This document shows positions 40,201 through 54,700 of a DNA stretch of 64,000 bases, in pieces. Origin of the DNA: Auanema rhodensis (lineage: Eukaryota > Nematoda > Chromadorea > Rhabditida > Rhabditidae); contig OZ059898.1 in assembly GCA_964057225.1 (NCBI GenBank), positions 17,461,267 to 17,525,266 on the forward strand. Reading direction: 5' to 3'. The position numbers and the translations under genes are program-made. A model generated the notes under the pieces. It had not been told where the DNA came from and made no database searches. It saw only the letters and a list, made by a program, of their open reading frames with translations. Within the stretch, counting starts at the first letter, position 1, and every line of letters begins with the position of its first letter.

Positions 40201-41065
40201 TGTCCATCGTCTTTGCCTTGAAAAAAGAAATCTAAAAACATCTACTTTTTGCTAAATTATTCTGAAATTTTTCGAAAAAATTTTTGTCAAAATGTTTTTG
40301 GAAGCAATGTTGAGCGTACATGGAAACTCAACATACACTAATGCATCATTTTTCAAACGATCATAACTAATTTTTGTATCAAGCGTTTCTCAATGTAGTA
40401 TAGTGCATTCGATGCGGATTTTTAAGCTGCGTCGATCTGTGTTATCAGATTTGCGCTAGCTTAAAAATGCACCGAGATATCAATTGATATAAGTTCACAC
40501 TTATATCCTCGATTTTCACCCTGAAGAAATAATTTTTTCGTTGAATAACATTGTCCATCGTCTTTGCCTTGAAAAAAGGCATCTAAAAACATCTACTTTT
40601 TGCTAAATTATTTCGAAATTTTTCGAAAAAATTTTTGTCAAAATGTTTTTGGAAGCAATGTTGAGCGTACATGGAAACTCAACATACACTAATGCATCAT
40701 TTTTCAAACGATCATAACTAATTTTTGTATCAAGCGTTACTCAATGTAGTATAGTGCATTCGATGCGGATTTTTAAGCTGCGTCGATCTGTGTTATCAGA
40801 TTAGCGCTAGCTTAAAAATGCACCGAGATATCAATTGATATAAGTTCACACTTATATCCTCGATTTTCACCCTGAAGAAATAATTTTTTCGTTGAATAAC
40901 ATTGTCCATCGTCTTTGCCTTGAAAAAAGGCATCTAAAAACATCTACTTTATGCTAAATTATTTCGAAATTTTTCGAAAAAGTTTTTGTCAAAATGTTTT
41001 TGGAAGCAATGTTGTGTGTACATGGAAACTCAACATACACTAATGCATCATTTTTCAAACGATCA
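31238..41065. repeat. Segmental block C, first copy (28 monomers, 9,828 bp)
   Basis: This block begins with a continuation of the 4-monomer repeat and then holds mixed variant monomers: gtgctaac (32381, 33785, 34136), gatgtgg near 34446, attcgctgcgg near 33389 and 35494, gcgtttagca at 36171, aaatgtgtttgg near 37131 and cattgcccat at 37741. It ends with the tgtgtgt / ttgcg / taatgc / gagcgt succession (38.1-41.0 kb). Nearly every rare marker recurs 28 or 32 monomers later, from 41066 onward. Confidence 0.8.
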
Positions 41066-41767
41066 TAACTAATTTTTGTATTAAGCGTTTCTCAATGTAG
41101 TATAGTGCATTCGATGCGGATTTTTAAGCTGCGTCGATCTGTGTTATGAGATTTGCGCTAGCTTAAAAATGCACCGAGATATCAACTGATATAAGTTCAC
41201 ACTTATATCCTCGATTTTCACCCTGAAGAATTAATTTTTTCGTTGAATAACATTGTCCATCGTTTTTGCTTTGAAAAAAGGAATCTAAAAACATCTACTT
41301 TTTGCTAAATTATTTTGAAATTTTTCGAAAAAATTTTTGTCAAAATGTTTTTGGAAGCAATGTTGAGTGTACATGGAAACTCAACATACACTAATGCATC
41401 ATATTTCAAACGATCATAACTAATTTTTGTATCAAGCGTTTCTCAATGTAGTATAGTGCATTCGATGCGGATTTTTAAGCTGCGTCGATCTGTGTTATCA
41501 GATTTGCGCTAGCTTAAAAATGCACCGAGATATCAATTGATATAAGTTCACACTTATATCCTCGATTTTCACCCTGAAGAATTAATTTTTTCGTTGAATA
41601 ACATTGTCCATCGTCTTTGCCTTGAAAAAAGGAATCTAAAAACATCTACTTTTTGCTAAATTATTTTGAAGTTTTTTGAAAAAATTTTTGTCAAAATGTT
41701 TTTGGAAGCAATGTTGAGTGTACATGGAAACTCAACATACACTAATGCATCATTTTTCAAACGATCA

Positions 41768-44575
41768 TAACTAATTTTTGTATTAAGCGTTTCTCAATGT
41801 AGTATAGTGCATTCGATGCGGATTTTTAAGCTGCGTCGATCTGTGTTATGAGATTTGCGCTAGCTTAAAAATGCACCGAGATATCAACTGATATAAGTTC
41901 ACACTTATATCCTCGATTTTCACCCTGAAGAATTAATTTTTTCGTTGAATAACATTGTCCATCGTCTTTGCCTTGAAAAAAGGAATCTAAAAACATCTAC
42001 TTTTTGCTAAATTATTTTGAAATTTTTCGAAAAAATTTTTGTCAAAATGTTTTTGGAAGCAATGTTGAGTGAACATGGAAACTCAACATACACTAATGCA
42101 TCATTTTTCAAACAATCATAACTAATTTTTGTATCAAGCGTTTCTCAATGTAGTATAGTGCATTCGATGCGGATTTTTAAGCTGCGTCGATCTGTGTTAT
42201 CAGATTTGTGCTAACTTAAAAATGCACCGAGATATCAACTGATATAAGTTCACACTTATATCCTCGATTTTCACCCTGAAGAAATAATTTTTTCGTTGAA
42301 TAACATTGTCCATCGTCTTTGCCTTGAAAAAAGGAATCTAAAAACATCTACTTTTTGCTAAATTATTCTGAAATTTTTTGAAAAAATTTTTGTCAAAATG
42401 TTTTTGGAAGCAATGTTGAGTGTACATGGAAACTCAACATACACTAATGCATCATTTTTCAAACGATCATAACTAATTTCTGTATTAAGCGTTTCGCAAT
42501 GTAGTATAGTGCATTCGATGCGGATTTTTAAGCTGCGTCGATCTGTGTTATGAGATTTGCGCTAGCTTAAAAATGCACCGAGATATCAACTGATATAAGT
42601 TCACACTTATATCCTCGATTTTCACCCTGAAGAATTAATTTTTTCGTTGAATAACATTGTCCATCGTCTTTGCCTTGAAAAAAGGAATCTAAAAACATCT
42701 ACTTTTTGCTAAATTATTTTGAAATTTTTTGAAAAAATTTTTGTCAAAATGTTTTTGGAAGCAATGTTGAGTGTACATGGAAACTCAACATACACTAATG
42801 CATCATTTTTCAAACGATCATAACAAATTTTTGTATTAAGCGTTTCTCAATGTAGTATAGTGCATTCGATGCGGATTTTTAAGCTGCGTCGATCTGTGTT
42901 ATCAGATTTGCGCTAGCTTAAAAATGCACCGAGATATCAATTGATATAAGTTCACACTTATATCCTCGATTTTCACCCTGAAGAAATAATTTTTTCGTTG
43001 AATAACATTGTCCATCGTCTTTGCCTTGAAAAAAGGAATCTAAAAACATCTACTTTTTGCTAAATTATTTTGAAGTTTTTTGAAAAAATTTTTGTCAAAA
43101 TGTTTTTGGAAGCAATGTTGAGTGTACATGGAAACTCAACATACACTAATGCATCATTTTTCAAACGATCATAACTAATTTTTGTATTAAGCGTTTCTCA
43201 ATGTAGTATAGTGCATTCGATGCGGATTTTTAAGCTGCGTCGATCTGTGTTATGAGATTTGCGCTAGCTTAAAAATGCACCGAGATATCAACTGATATAA
43301 GTTCACACTTATATCCTCGATTTTCACCCTGAAGAATTAATTTTTTCGTTGAATAACATTGTCCATCGTCTTTGCCTTGAAAAAAGGAATCTAAAAACAT
43401 CTACTTTTTGCTAAATTATTTTGAAATTTTTCGAAAAAATTTTTGTCAAAATGTTTTTGGAAGCAATGTTGAGTGAACATGGAAACTCAACATACACTAA
43501 TGCATCATTTTTCAAACAATCATAACTAATTTTTGTATCAAGCGTTTCTCAATGTAGTATAGTGCATTCGATGCGGATTTTTAAGCTGCGTCGATCTGTG
43601 TTATCAGATTTGTGCTAACTTAAAAATGCACCGAGATATCAACTGATATAAGTTCACACTTATATCCTCGATTTTCACCCTGAAGAAATAATTTTTTCGT
43701 TGAATAACATTGTCCATCGTCTTTGCCTTGAAAAAAGGAATCTAAAAACATCTACTTTTTGCTAAATTATTCTGAAATTTTTTGAAAAAATTTTTGTCAA
43801 AATGTTTTTGGAAGCAATGTTGAGTGTACATGGAAACTCAACATACACTAATGCATCATTTTTCAAACGATCATAACTAATTTCTGTATTAAGCGTTTCG
43901 CAATGTAGTATAGTGCATTCGATGCGGATTTTTAAGCTGCGTCGATCTGTGTTATGAGATTTGCGCTAGCTTAAAAATGCACCGAGATATCAACTGATAT
44001 AAGTTCACACTTATATCCTCGATTTTCACCCTGAAGAATTAATTTTTTCGTTGAATAACATTGTCCATCGTCTTTGCCTTGAAAAAAGGAATCTAAAAAC
44101 ATCTACTTTTTGCTAAATTATTTTGAAATTTTTTGAAAAAATTTTTGTCAAAATGTTTTTGGAAGCAATGTTGAGTGTACATGGAAACTCAACATACACT
44201 AATGCATCATTTTTCAAACGATCATAACAAATTTTTGTATTAAGCGTTTCTCAATGTAGTATAGTGCATTCGATGCGGATTTTTAAGCTGCGTCGATCTG
44301 TGTTATCAGATTTGCGCTAGCTTAAAAATGCACCGAGATATCAATTGATATAAGTTCACACTTATATCCTCGATTTTCACCCTGAAGAAATAATTTTTTC
44401 GTTGAATAACATTGTCCATCGTCTTTGCCTTGAAAAAAGGAATCTAAAAACATCTACTCTTTGCTAAATTATTCTGAAATTTTTCAAAAAAATTTTTGTC
44501 AAAATGTTTTTGGAAGCAATGTTGAGTGTACATGGAAACTCAACATACACTAATGCAGCATTTTTCAAACGATCA
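41768..44575. repeat. 4-monomer higher-order repeat, two copies (1,404 bp each)
   Basis: The copies are 41768-43171 and 43172-44575. The ordered markers are gttatgag with gagtgaacat, tatcaag with gtgctaac (42209 and 43613), ttctgt with tcgcaatg and gttatgag, and taacaaatt with caattgat. The copies diverge at the end of the fourth monomer: gaagttttttg in the first, and ctctttgc with atgcagc in the second, marking the exchange point. Confidence 0.84.
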
Positions 44576-44926
44576 TAACTAATTTCTGTATTAAGCGTTT
44601 CTCAATGTAGTATAGTGCATTCGCTGCGGAATTTTAAGCTGCGTCGATCTGTGTTATCAGATTTGCGCTAGCTTAAAAATGCACCGAGATATCAACTGAT
44701 ATAAGTTCACAATTATATCCTCGATTTTCACCCTGAAGAAATAATTTTTTCGTTGAATAACATTGTCCATCGTCTTTGCCTTGAAAAAAGGAATCTAAAA
44801 ACATCTACTTTTTGCTAAATTATTTTGAAGTTTTTTGAAAAAATTTTTGTCAAAATGTTTTTGGAAGCAATGTTGAGTGTACATGGAAACTCAACATACA
44901 CTAATGCATCATTTTTCAAACGATCA

Positions 44927-45628
44927 TAACTAATTTTTGTATTAAGCGTTTCTCAATGTAGTATAGTGCATTCGATGCGGATTTTTAAGCTGCGTCGATC
45001 TGTGTTATCAGATTTGCGCTAGCTTAAAAATGCACCGAGATATCAACTGATATAAGTTCACACTTATATCCTCGATTTTCACCCTGAAGAAATAATTTTT
45101 TCGTTGAATAACATTGTCCATCGTCTTTGCCTTGAAAAAAGAAATCTAAAAACATCTACTTTTTGCTAAATTATTCTGAAATTTTTTGAAAAAATTTTTG
45201 TCAAAATGTTTTTGGAAGCAATGTTGAGTGTACATGGAAACTCAACATACACTAATGCATCATTTTTCAAACGATCATAACTAATTTTTGTATTAAGCGT
45301 TTCTCAATGTAGTATAGTGCATTCGATGCGGATTTTTAAGCTGCGTCGATCTGTGTTATCAGATTTGCGCTAGCTTAAAAATGCACCGAGATATCAACTG
45401 ATATAAGTTCACACTTATATCCTCGATTTTCACCCTGAAGAAATAATTTTTTCGTTGAATAACATTGTCCATCGTCTTTGCCTTGAAAAAAGAAATCTAA
45501 AAACATCTACTTTTTGCTAAATTATTCTGAAATTTTTTGAAAAAATTTTTGTCAAAATGTTTTTGGAAGCAATGTTGAGTGTACATGGAAACTCAACATA
45601 CACTAATGCATCATTTTTCAAACGATCA
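44927..45628. repeat. Single-monomer tandem duplication
   Basis: The monomers at 44927-45277 and 45278-45628 both carry gaaataatt, aaagaaatc, ttctgaaa and ttttttgaaaa, and look identical by eye. The related place in the first block copy (35801-36151) has one such monomer. Confidence 0.75.
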
Positions 45629-48600
45629 TAACTAATTTCTGTATTAAGCGTTTCGCAATGTAGTATAGTGCATTCGATGCGGATTTTTAAGCTGCGTCGA
45701 TCTGTGTTATCAGATTTGTGCTAACTTAAAAATGCACCGAGATATCAACTGATATAAGTTCACACTTATATCCTCGATTTTCACCCTGAAGAAATAATTT
45801 TTTCGTTGAATAACATTGTCCATCGTCTTTGCCTTGAAAAAAGGAATCTAAAAACATCTACTTTTTGCTAAATTATTCTGAAATTTTTTGAAAAAATTTT
45901 TGTCAAAATGTTTTTGGAAGCAATGTTGAGTGTACATGGAAACTCAACATACACTAATGCATCATTTTTCAAACGATCATAACTAATTTCTGTATTAAGC
46001 GTTTTGCAATGTAGTATAGTGCATTCGATGCGGATTTTTAAGCTGCGTCGATCTGTGTTATGAGATTTGCGCTAGCTTAAAAATGCACCGAGATATCAAC
46101 TGATATAAGTTCACACTTATATCCTCGATTTTCACCCTGAAGAATTAATTTTTTCGTTGAATAACATTGTCCATCGTCTTTGCCTTGAAAAAAGGAATCT
46201 AAAAACATCTACTTTTTGCTAAATTATTTTGAAATTTTTTGAAAAAATTTTTGTCAAAATGTTTTTGGAAGCAATGTTGAGTGTACATGGAAACTCAACA
46301 TACACTAATGCATCATTTTTCAAACGATCATAACAAATTTTTGTATTAAGCGTTTCTCAATGTAGTATAGTGCATTCGATGCGGATTTTTAAGCTGCGTC
46401 GATCTGTGTTATCAGATTTGCGCTAGCTTAAAAATGCACCGAGATATCAATTGATATAAGTTCACACTTATATCCTCGATTTTCACCCTGAAGAAATAAT
46501 TTTTTCGTTGAATAACATTGTCCATCGTCTTTGCCTTGAAAAAAGGAATCTAAAAACATCTACTCTTTGCTAAATTATTCTGAAATTTTTCAAAAAAATT
46601 TTTGTCAAAATGTTTTTGGAAGCAATGTTGAGTGTACATGGAAACTCAACATACACTAATGCAGCATTTTTCAAACGATCATAACTAATTTCTGTATTAA
46701 GCGTTTCTCAATGTAGTATAGTGCATTCGCTGCGGAATTTTAAGCTGCGTCGATCTGTGTTATCAGATTTGCGCTAGCTTAAAAATGCACCGAGATATCA
46801 ACTGATATAAGTTCACAATTATATCCTCGATTTTCACCCTGAAGAAATAATTTTTTCGTTGAATAACATTGTCCATCGTCTTTGCCTTGAAAAAAGGAAT
46901 CTAAAAACATCTACTTTTTGCTAAATTATTTTGAAGTTTTTTGAAAAAATTTTTGTCAAAATGTTTTTGGAAGCAATGTTGAGTGTACATGGAAACTCAA
47001 CATACACTAATGCATCATTTTTCAAACGATCATAACTAATTTTTGTATTAAGCGTTTCTCAATGTAGTATAGTGCATTCGATGCGGATTTTTAAGCTGCG
47101 TCGATTTGTGTTATCAGATTTGCGCTAGCTTAAAAATGCACCGAGACATCAACTGATATAAGTTCACACTTATATCCTCGATTTTCACCCTGAAGAAATA
47201 ATTTTTTCGTTGAATAACATTGTCCATCGTCTTTGCCTTGAAAAAAGAAATCTAAAAACATCTACTTTTTGCTAAATTATTCTGAAATTTTTTGAAAAAA
47301 TTTTTGTCAAAATGTTTTTGGAAGCAATGTTGAGTGTACATGGAAACTCAACATACACTAATGCATCATTTTTCAAACGATCATAACTAATTTCTGTATT
47401 AAGCGTTTCGCAATGTAGTATAGTGCATTCGATGCGGATTTTTAAGCTGCGTCGATCTGTGTTATGAGATTTGCGCTAGCTTAAAAATGCACCGAGATAT
47501 CAACTGATATAAGTTCACACTTATATCCTCGATTTTCACCCTGAAGAATTAATTTTTTCGTTGAATAACATTGTCCATCGTCTTTGCCTTGAAAAAAGGA
47601 ATCTAAAAACATCTACTTTTTGCTAAATTATTTTGAAATTTTTTGAAAAAATTTTTGTCAAAATGTTTTTGGAAGCAATGTTGAGTGTACATGGAAACTC
47701 AACATACACTAATGCATCATTTTTCAAACGATCATAACAAATTTTTGTATTAAGCGTTTCTCAATGTAGTATAGTGCATTCGATGCGGATTTTTAAGCTG
47801 CGTCGATCTGTGTTATGAGATTTGCGCTAGCTTAAAAATGCATCGAGATATCAACTGATATAAGTTCACACTTATATCCTCGATTTTCACCCTGAAGAAT
47901 TAATTTTTTCGTTGAATAACATTGTCCATCGTTTTTGCTTTGAAAAAAGGAATCTAAAAACATCTACTTTTTGCTAAATTATTTTGAAATTTTTCGAAAA
48001 AATTTTTGTCAAAATGTTTTTGGAAGCAATGTTGAGTGTACATGGAAACTCAACATACACTAATGCATCATTTTTCAAACGATCATAACTAATTTTTGTA
48101 TCAAGCGTTTCTCAATGTAGTATAGTGCATTCGATGCGGATTTTTAAGCTGCGTCGATCTGTGTTATGAGATTTGCGCTAGCTTAAAAATGCACCGAGAT
48201 ATCAACTGATATAAGTTCACACTTATATCCTCGATTTTCACCCTGAAGAAATAATTTTTTCGTTGAATAACATTGTCCATCGTCTTTGCCTTGAAAAAAA
48301 GAATCTAAAAACATCTACTCTTTGCTAAATTATTCTGAAATTTTTCAAAAAAATTTTTGTCAAAATGTGTTTGGAAGCAATGTTGAGTGTACATGGAAAC
48401 TCAACATACACTAATGCAGCATTTTTCAAACGATCATAACCAATTTCTGTATTAAGCGTTTCTCAATGTAGTATAGTGCATTCGATGCGGATTTTTAAGC
48501 TGCGTCGATCTGTGTTATCAGATTTGCGCTAGCTTAAAAATGCACCGAGATATCAACTGATATAAGTTCACAATTATATCCTCGATTTTCACCCTGAAGA

Positions 48601-48787
48601 AATAATTTTTTCGTTGAATAACATTGTCCATCGTCTTTGCCTTGAAAAAAGGAATCTAAAAACATCTACTTTTTGCTAAATTATTTTGAAGTTTTTTGAA
48701 AAAATTTTTGTCAAAATGTTTTTGGAAGCAATGTTGAGTGTACATGGAAACTCAACATACACTAATGCATCATTTTTCAAACGATCA

Positions 48788-51700
48788 TAACTAATTTTTG
48801 TATCAAGCGTTTCTCAATGTAGTATAGTGCATTCGATGCGGATTTTTAAGCTGCGTCGATCTGTGTTATCAGATTTGCGCTAGCTTAAAAATGCACCGAG
48901 ATATCAATTGATATAAGTTCACACTTATATCCTCGATTTTCACCCTGAAGAAATAATTTTTTCGTTGAATAACATTGCCCATCGTCTTTGCCTTGAAAAA
49001 AGGAATCTAAAAACATCTACTCTTTGCTAAATTATTCTGAAATTTTTCAAAAAAATTTTTGTCAAAATGTTTTTGGAAGCAATGTTGAGTGTACATAGAA
49101 ACTCAACATACACTAATGCAGCATTTTTCAAACGATCATAACTAATTTCTGTATTAAGCGTTTCTCAATGTAGTATAGTGCATTCGATTTGGATTTTTAA
49201 GCTGCGTCGATCTGTGTTATCAGATTTGCGCTAGCTTAAAAATGCACCGAGATATCAATTGATATAAGTTCACACTTATATCCTCGATTTTCACCCTGAA
49301 GAAATAATTTTTTCGTTGAATAACATTGTCCATCGTTTTTGCCTTGAAAAAAGGCATCTAAAAACATCTACTTTATGCTAAATTATTTCGAAATTTTTCG
49401 AAAAAATTTTTGTCAAAATGTTTTTGGAAGCAATGTTGTGTGTACATGGAAACTCAACATACACTAATGCATCATTTTTCAAACGACCATAACTAATTTT
49501 TGTATTAAGCGTTTCTCAATGTAGTATAGTGCATTCGATGCGGATTTTTAAGTTGCGTCGATCTGTGTTATCAGATTTGCGCTAGCTTAAAAATGCACCG
49601 AGACATCAACTGATATAAGTTCACACTTATATCCTCGATTTTCACCCTGAAGAATTTATTTTTTCGTTGAATAACATTGTCCATCGTCTTTGCCTTGAAA
49701 AAAGGAATCTAAAAACATCTACTTTTTGCTAAATTATTCTGAAATTTTTCGAAAAAATTTTTGTCAAAATGTTTTTGGAAGCAATGTTGAGTGTACATGG
49801 AAACTCAACATACACTAATGCATCATTTTTCAAACGACCATAACTAATTTTTGTATTAAGCGTTTCTCAATGTAGTATAATGCATTCGATGCGGATTTTT
49901 AAGCTGCGTCGATCTGTGTTATCAGATTTGCGCTAGCTTAAAAATGCACCGAGATATCAACTGATATAAGTTCACACTTATATCCTCGATTTTCACCCTG
50001 AAGAAATAATTTTTTTGTTGAATAACATTGTCCATCGTCTTTGCCTTGAAAAAAGAAATCTAAAAACATCTACTTTTTGCTAAATTATTCTGAAATTTTT
50101 CGAAAAAATTTTTGTCAAAATGTTTTTGGAAGCAATGTTGAGCGTACATGGAAACTCAACATACACTAATGCATCATTTTTCAAACGATCATAACTAATT
50201 TTTGTATCAAGCGTTTCTCAATGTAGTATAGTGCATTCGATGCGGATTTTTAAGCTGCGTCGATCTGTGTTATCAGATTTGCGCTAGCTTAAAAATGCAC
50301 CGAGATATCAATTGATATAAGTTCACACTTATATCCTCGATTTTCACCCTGAAGAAATAATTTTTTCGTTGAATAACATTGTCCATCGTCTTTGCCTTGA
50401 AAAAAGGCATCTAAAAACATCTACTTTTTGCTAAATTATTTCGAAATTTTTCGAAAAAATTTTTGTCAAAATGTTTTTGGAAGCAATGTTGAGCGTACAT
50501 GGAAACTCAACATACACTAATGCATCATTTTTCAAACGATCATAACTAATTTTTGTATCAAGCGTTTCTCAATGTAGTATAGTGCATTCGATGCGGATTT
50601 TTAAGCTGCGTCGATCTGTGTTATCAGATTTGCGCTAGCTTAAAAATGCACCGAGATATCAATTGATATAAGTTCACACTTATATCCTCGATTTTCACCC
50701 TGAAGAAATAATTTTTTCGTTGAATAACATTGTCCATCGTCTTTGCCTTGAAAAAAGGCATCTAAAAACATCTACTTTATGCTAAATTATTTCGAAATTT
50801 TTCGAAAAAGTTTTTGTCAAAATGTTTTTGGAAGCAATGTTGTGTGTACATGGAAACTCAACATACACTAATGCATCATTTTTCAAACGACCATAACTAA
50901 TTTTTGTATTAAGCGTTTCTCAATGTAGTATAGTGCATTCGATGCGGATTTTTAAGTTGCGTCGATCTGTGTTATCAGATTTGCGCTAGCTTAAAAATGC
51001 ACCGAGACATCAACTGATATAAGTTCACACTTATATCCTCGATTTTCACCCTGAAGAATTTATTTTTTCGTTGAATAACATTGTCCATCGTCTTTGCCTT
51101 GAAAAAAGGAATCTAAAAACATCTACTTTTTGCTAAATTATTCTGAAATTTTTCGAAAAAATTTTTGTCAAAATGTTTTTGGAAGCAATGTTGAGTGTAC
51201 ATGGAAACTCAACATACACTAATGCATCATTTTTCAAACGACCATAACTAATTTTTGTATTAAGCGTTTCTCAATGTAGTATAATGCATTCGATGCGGAT
51301 TTTTAAGCTGCGTCGATCTGTGTTATCAGATTTGCGCTAGCTTAAAAATGCACCGAGATATCAACTGATATAAGTTCACACTTATATCCTCGATTTTCAC
51401 CCTGAAGAAATAATTTTTTTGTTGAATAACATTGTCCATCGTCTTTGCCTTGAAAAAAGAAATCTAAAAACATCTACTTTTTGCTAAATTATTCTGAAAT
51501 TTTTCGAAAAAATTTTTGTCAAAATGTTTTTGGAAGCAATGTTGAGCGTACATGGAAACTCAACATACACTAATGCATCATTTTTCAAACGATCATAACT
51601 AATTTTTGTATCAAGCGTTTCTCAATGTAGTATAGTGCATTCGATGCGGATTTTTAAGCTGCGTCGATCTGTGTTATCAGATTTGCGCTAGCTTAAAAAT

Positions 51701-54700
51701 GCACCGAGATATCAATTGATATAAGTTCACACTTATATCCTCGATTTTCACCCTGAAGAAATAATTTTTTCGTTGAATAACATTGTCCATCGTCTTTGCC
51801 TTGAAAAAAGGCATCTAAAAACATCTACTTTTTGCTAAATTATTTCGAAATTTTTCGAAAAAATTTTTGTCAAAATGTTTTTGGAAGCAATGTTGAGCGT
51901 ACATGGAAACTCAACATACACTAATGCATCATTTTTCAAACGATCATAACTAATTTTTGTATCAAGCGTTACTCAATGTAGTATAGTGCATTCGATGCGG
52001 ATTTTTAAGCTGCGTCGATCTGTGTTATCAGATTTGCGCTAGCTTAAAAATGCACCGAGATATCAATTGATATAAGTTCACACTTATATCCTCGATTTTC
52101 ACCCTGAAGAAATAATTTTTTCGTTGAATAACATTGCCCATCGTCTTTGCCTTGAAAAAAGGAATCTAAAAACATCTACTCTTTGCTAAATTATTCTGAA
52201 ATTTTTCAAAAAAATTTTTGTCAAAATGTTTTTGGAAGCAATGTTGAGTGTACATGGAAACTCAACATACACTAATGCAGCATTTTTCAAACGATCATAA
52301 CTAATTTCTGTATTAAGCGTTTCTCAATGTAGTATAGTGCATTCGATTTGGATTTTTAAGCTGCGTCGATCTGTGTTATCAGATTTGCGCTAGCTTAAAA
52401 ATGCACCGAGATATCAATTGATATAAGTTCACACTTATATCCTCGATTTTCACCCTGAAGAAATAATTTTTTCGTTGAATAACATTGTCCATCGTCTTTG
52501 CCTTGAAAAAAGGCATCTAAAAACATCTACTTTATGCTAAATTATTTCGAAATTTTTCGAAAAAATTTTTGTCAAAATGTTTTTGGAAGCAATGTTGTGT
52601 GTACATGGAAACTCAACATACACTAATGCATCATTTTTCAAACGACCATAACTAATTTTTGTATTAAGCGTTTCTCAATGTAGTATAGTGCATTCGATGC
52701 GGATTTTTAAGTTGCGTCGATCTGTGTTATCAGATTTGCGCTAGCTTAAAAATGCACCGAGACATCAACTGATATAAGTTCACACTTATATCCTCGATTT
52801 TCACCCTGAAGAATTTATTTTTTCGTTGAATAACATTGTCCATCGTCTTTGCCTTGAAAAAAGGAATCTAAAAACATCTACTTTTTGCTAAATTATTCTG
52901 AAATTTTTCGAAAAAATTTTTGTCAAAATGTTTTTGGAAGCAATGTTGAGTGTACATGGAAACTCAACATACACTAATGCATCATTTTTCAAACGACCAT
53001 AACTAATTTTTGTATTAAGCGTTTCTCAATGTAGTATAATGCATTCGATGCGGATTTTTAAGCTGCGTCGATCTGTGTTATCAGATTTGCGCTAGCTTAA
53101 AAATGCACCGAGATATCAACTGATATAAGTTCACACTTATATCCTCGATTTTCACCCTGAAGAAATAATTTTTTTGTTGAATAACATTGTCCATCGTCTT
53201 TGCCTTGAAAAAAGAAATCTAAAAACATCTACTTTTTGCTAAATTATTCTGAAATTTTTCGAAAAAATTTTTGTCAAAATGTTTTTGGAAGCAATGTTGA
53301 GCGTACATGGAAACTCAACATACACTAATGCATCATTTTTCAAACGATCATAACTAATTTTTGTATCAAGCGTTTCTCAATGTAGTATAGTGCATTCGAT
53401 GCGGATTTTTAAGCTGCGTCGATCTGTGTTATCAGATTTGCGCTAGCTTAAAAATGCACCGAGATATCAATTGATATAAGTTCACACTTATATCCTCGAT
53501 TTTCACCCTGAAGAAATAATTTTTTCGTTGAATAACATTGTCCATCGTCTTTGCCTTGAAAAAAGGCATCTAAAAACATCTACTTTTTGCTAAATTATTT
53601 CGAAATTTTTCGAAAAAATTTTTGTCAAAATGTTTTTGGAAGCAATGTTGAGCGTACATGGAAACTCAACATACACTAATGCATCATTTTTCAAACGATC
53701 ATAACTAATTTTTGTATCAAGCGTTTCTCAATGTAGTATAGTGCATTCGATGCGGATTTTTAAGCTGCGTCGATCTGTGTTATCAGATTTGCGCTAGCTT
53801 AAAAATGCACCGAGATATCAATTGATATAAGTTCACACTTATATCCTCGATTTTCACCCTGAAGAAATAATTTTTTCGTTGAATAACATTGTCCATCGTC
53901 TTTGCCTTGAAAAAAGGCATCTAAAAACATCTACTTTATGCTAAATTATTTCGAAATTTTTCGAAAAAGTTTTTGTCAAAATGTTTTTGGAAGCAATGTT
54001 GTGTGTACATGGAAACTCAACATACACTAATGCATCATTTTTCAAACGACCATAACTAATTTTTGTATTAAGCGTTTCTCAATGTAGTATAGTGCATTCG
54101 ATGCGGATTTTTAAGTTGCGTCGATCTGTGTTATCAGATTTGCGCTAGCTTAAAAATGCACCGAGACATCAACTGATATAAGTTCACACTTATATCCTCG
54201 ATTTTCACCCTGAAGAATTTATTTTTTCGTTGAATAACATTGTCCATCGTCTTTGCCTTGAAAAAAGGAATCTAAAAACATCTACTTTTTGCTAAATTAT
54301 TCTGAAATTTTTCGAAAAAATTTTTGTCAAAATGTTTTTGGAAGCAATGTTGAGTGTACATGGAAACTCAACATACACTAATGCATCATTTTTCAAACGA
54401 CCATAACTAATTTTTGTATTAAGCGTTTCTCAATGTAGTATAATGCATTCGATGCGGATTTTTAAGCTGCGTCGATCTGTGTTATCAGATTTGCGCTAGC
54501 TTAAAAATGCACCGAGATATCAACTGATATAAGTTCACACTTATATCCTCGATTTTCACCCTGAAGAAATAATTTTTTTGTTGAATAACATTGTCCATCG
54601 TCTTTGCCTTGAAAAAAGAAATCTAAAAACATCTACTTTTTGCTAAATTATTCTGAAATTTTTCGAAAAAATTTTTGTCAAAATGTTTTTGGAAGCAATG

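Larger units (their letters stand above)
41066..51946. repeat. Segmental block C, second copy (31 monomers)
   Basis: This is a tandem copy of 31238-41065. Rare markers match at exactly 28 monomers early on (tcatatttc 31571 to 41399; tgctaac 32381 to 42209; gcgttt-a/t-gcaat 36171 to 45999) and at exactly 32 monomers later (aatgtgttt 37134 to 48366; cattgccc 37741 to 48973; taatgc 38646 to 49878; gcgttac 40734 to 51966). The steps in offset come from internal duplications: 41768-44575, 44927-45628 and other rearrangements between 33 and 48 kb. Substitutions private to one copy, such as gaggtatc near 38370 and gcatcgag near 47840, show that the copies are not simple assembly duplicates. Confidence 0.8.

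Noticed and set aside
31238-51946. Assembly artefact as the cause of the 28 to 32-monomer duplication
   Set aside because: The copies differ by private substitutions (for example near 38370, 39692 and 47840) and by internal duplications, which an assembler-made duplicate would not show. It cannot be fully excluded without reads.
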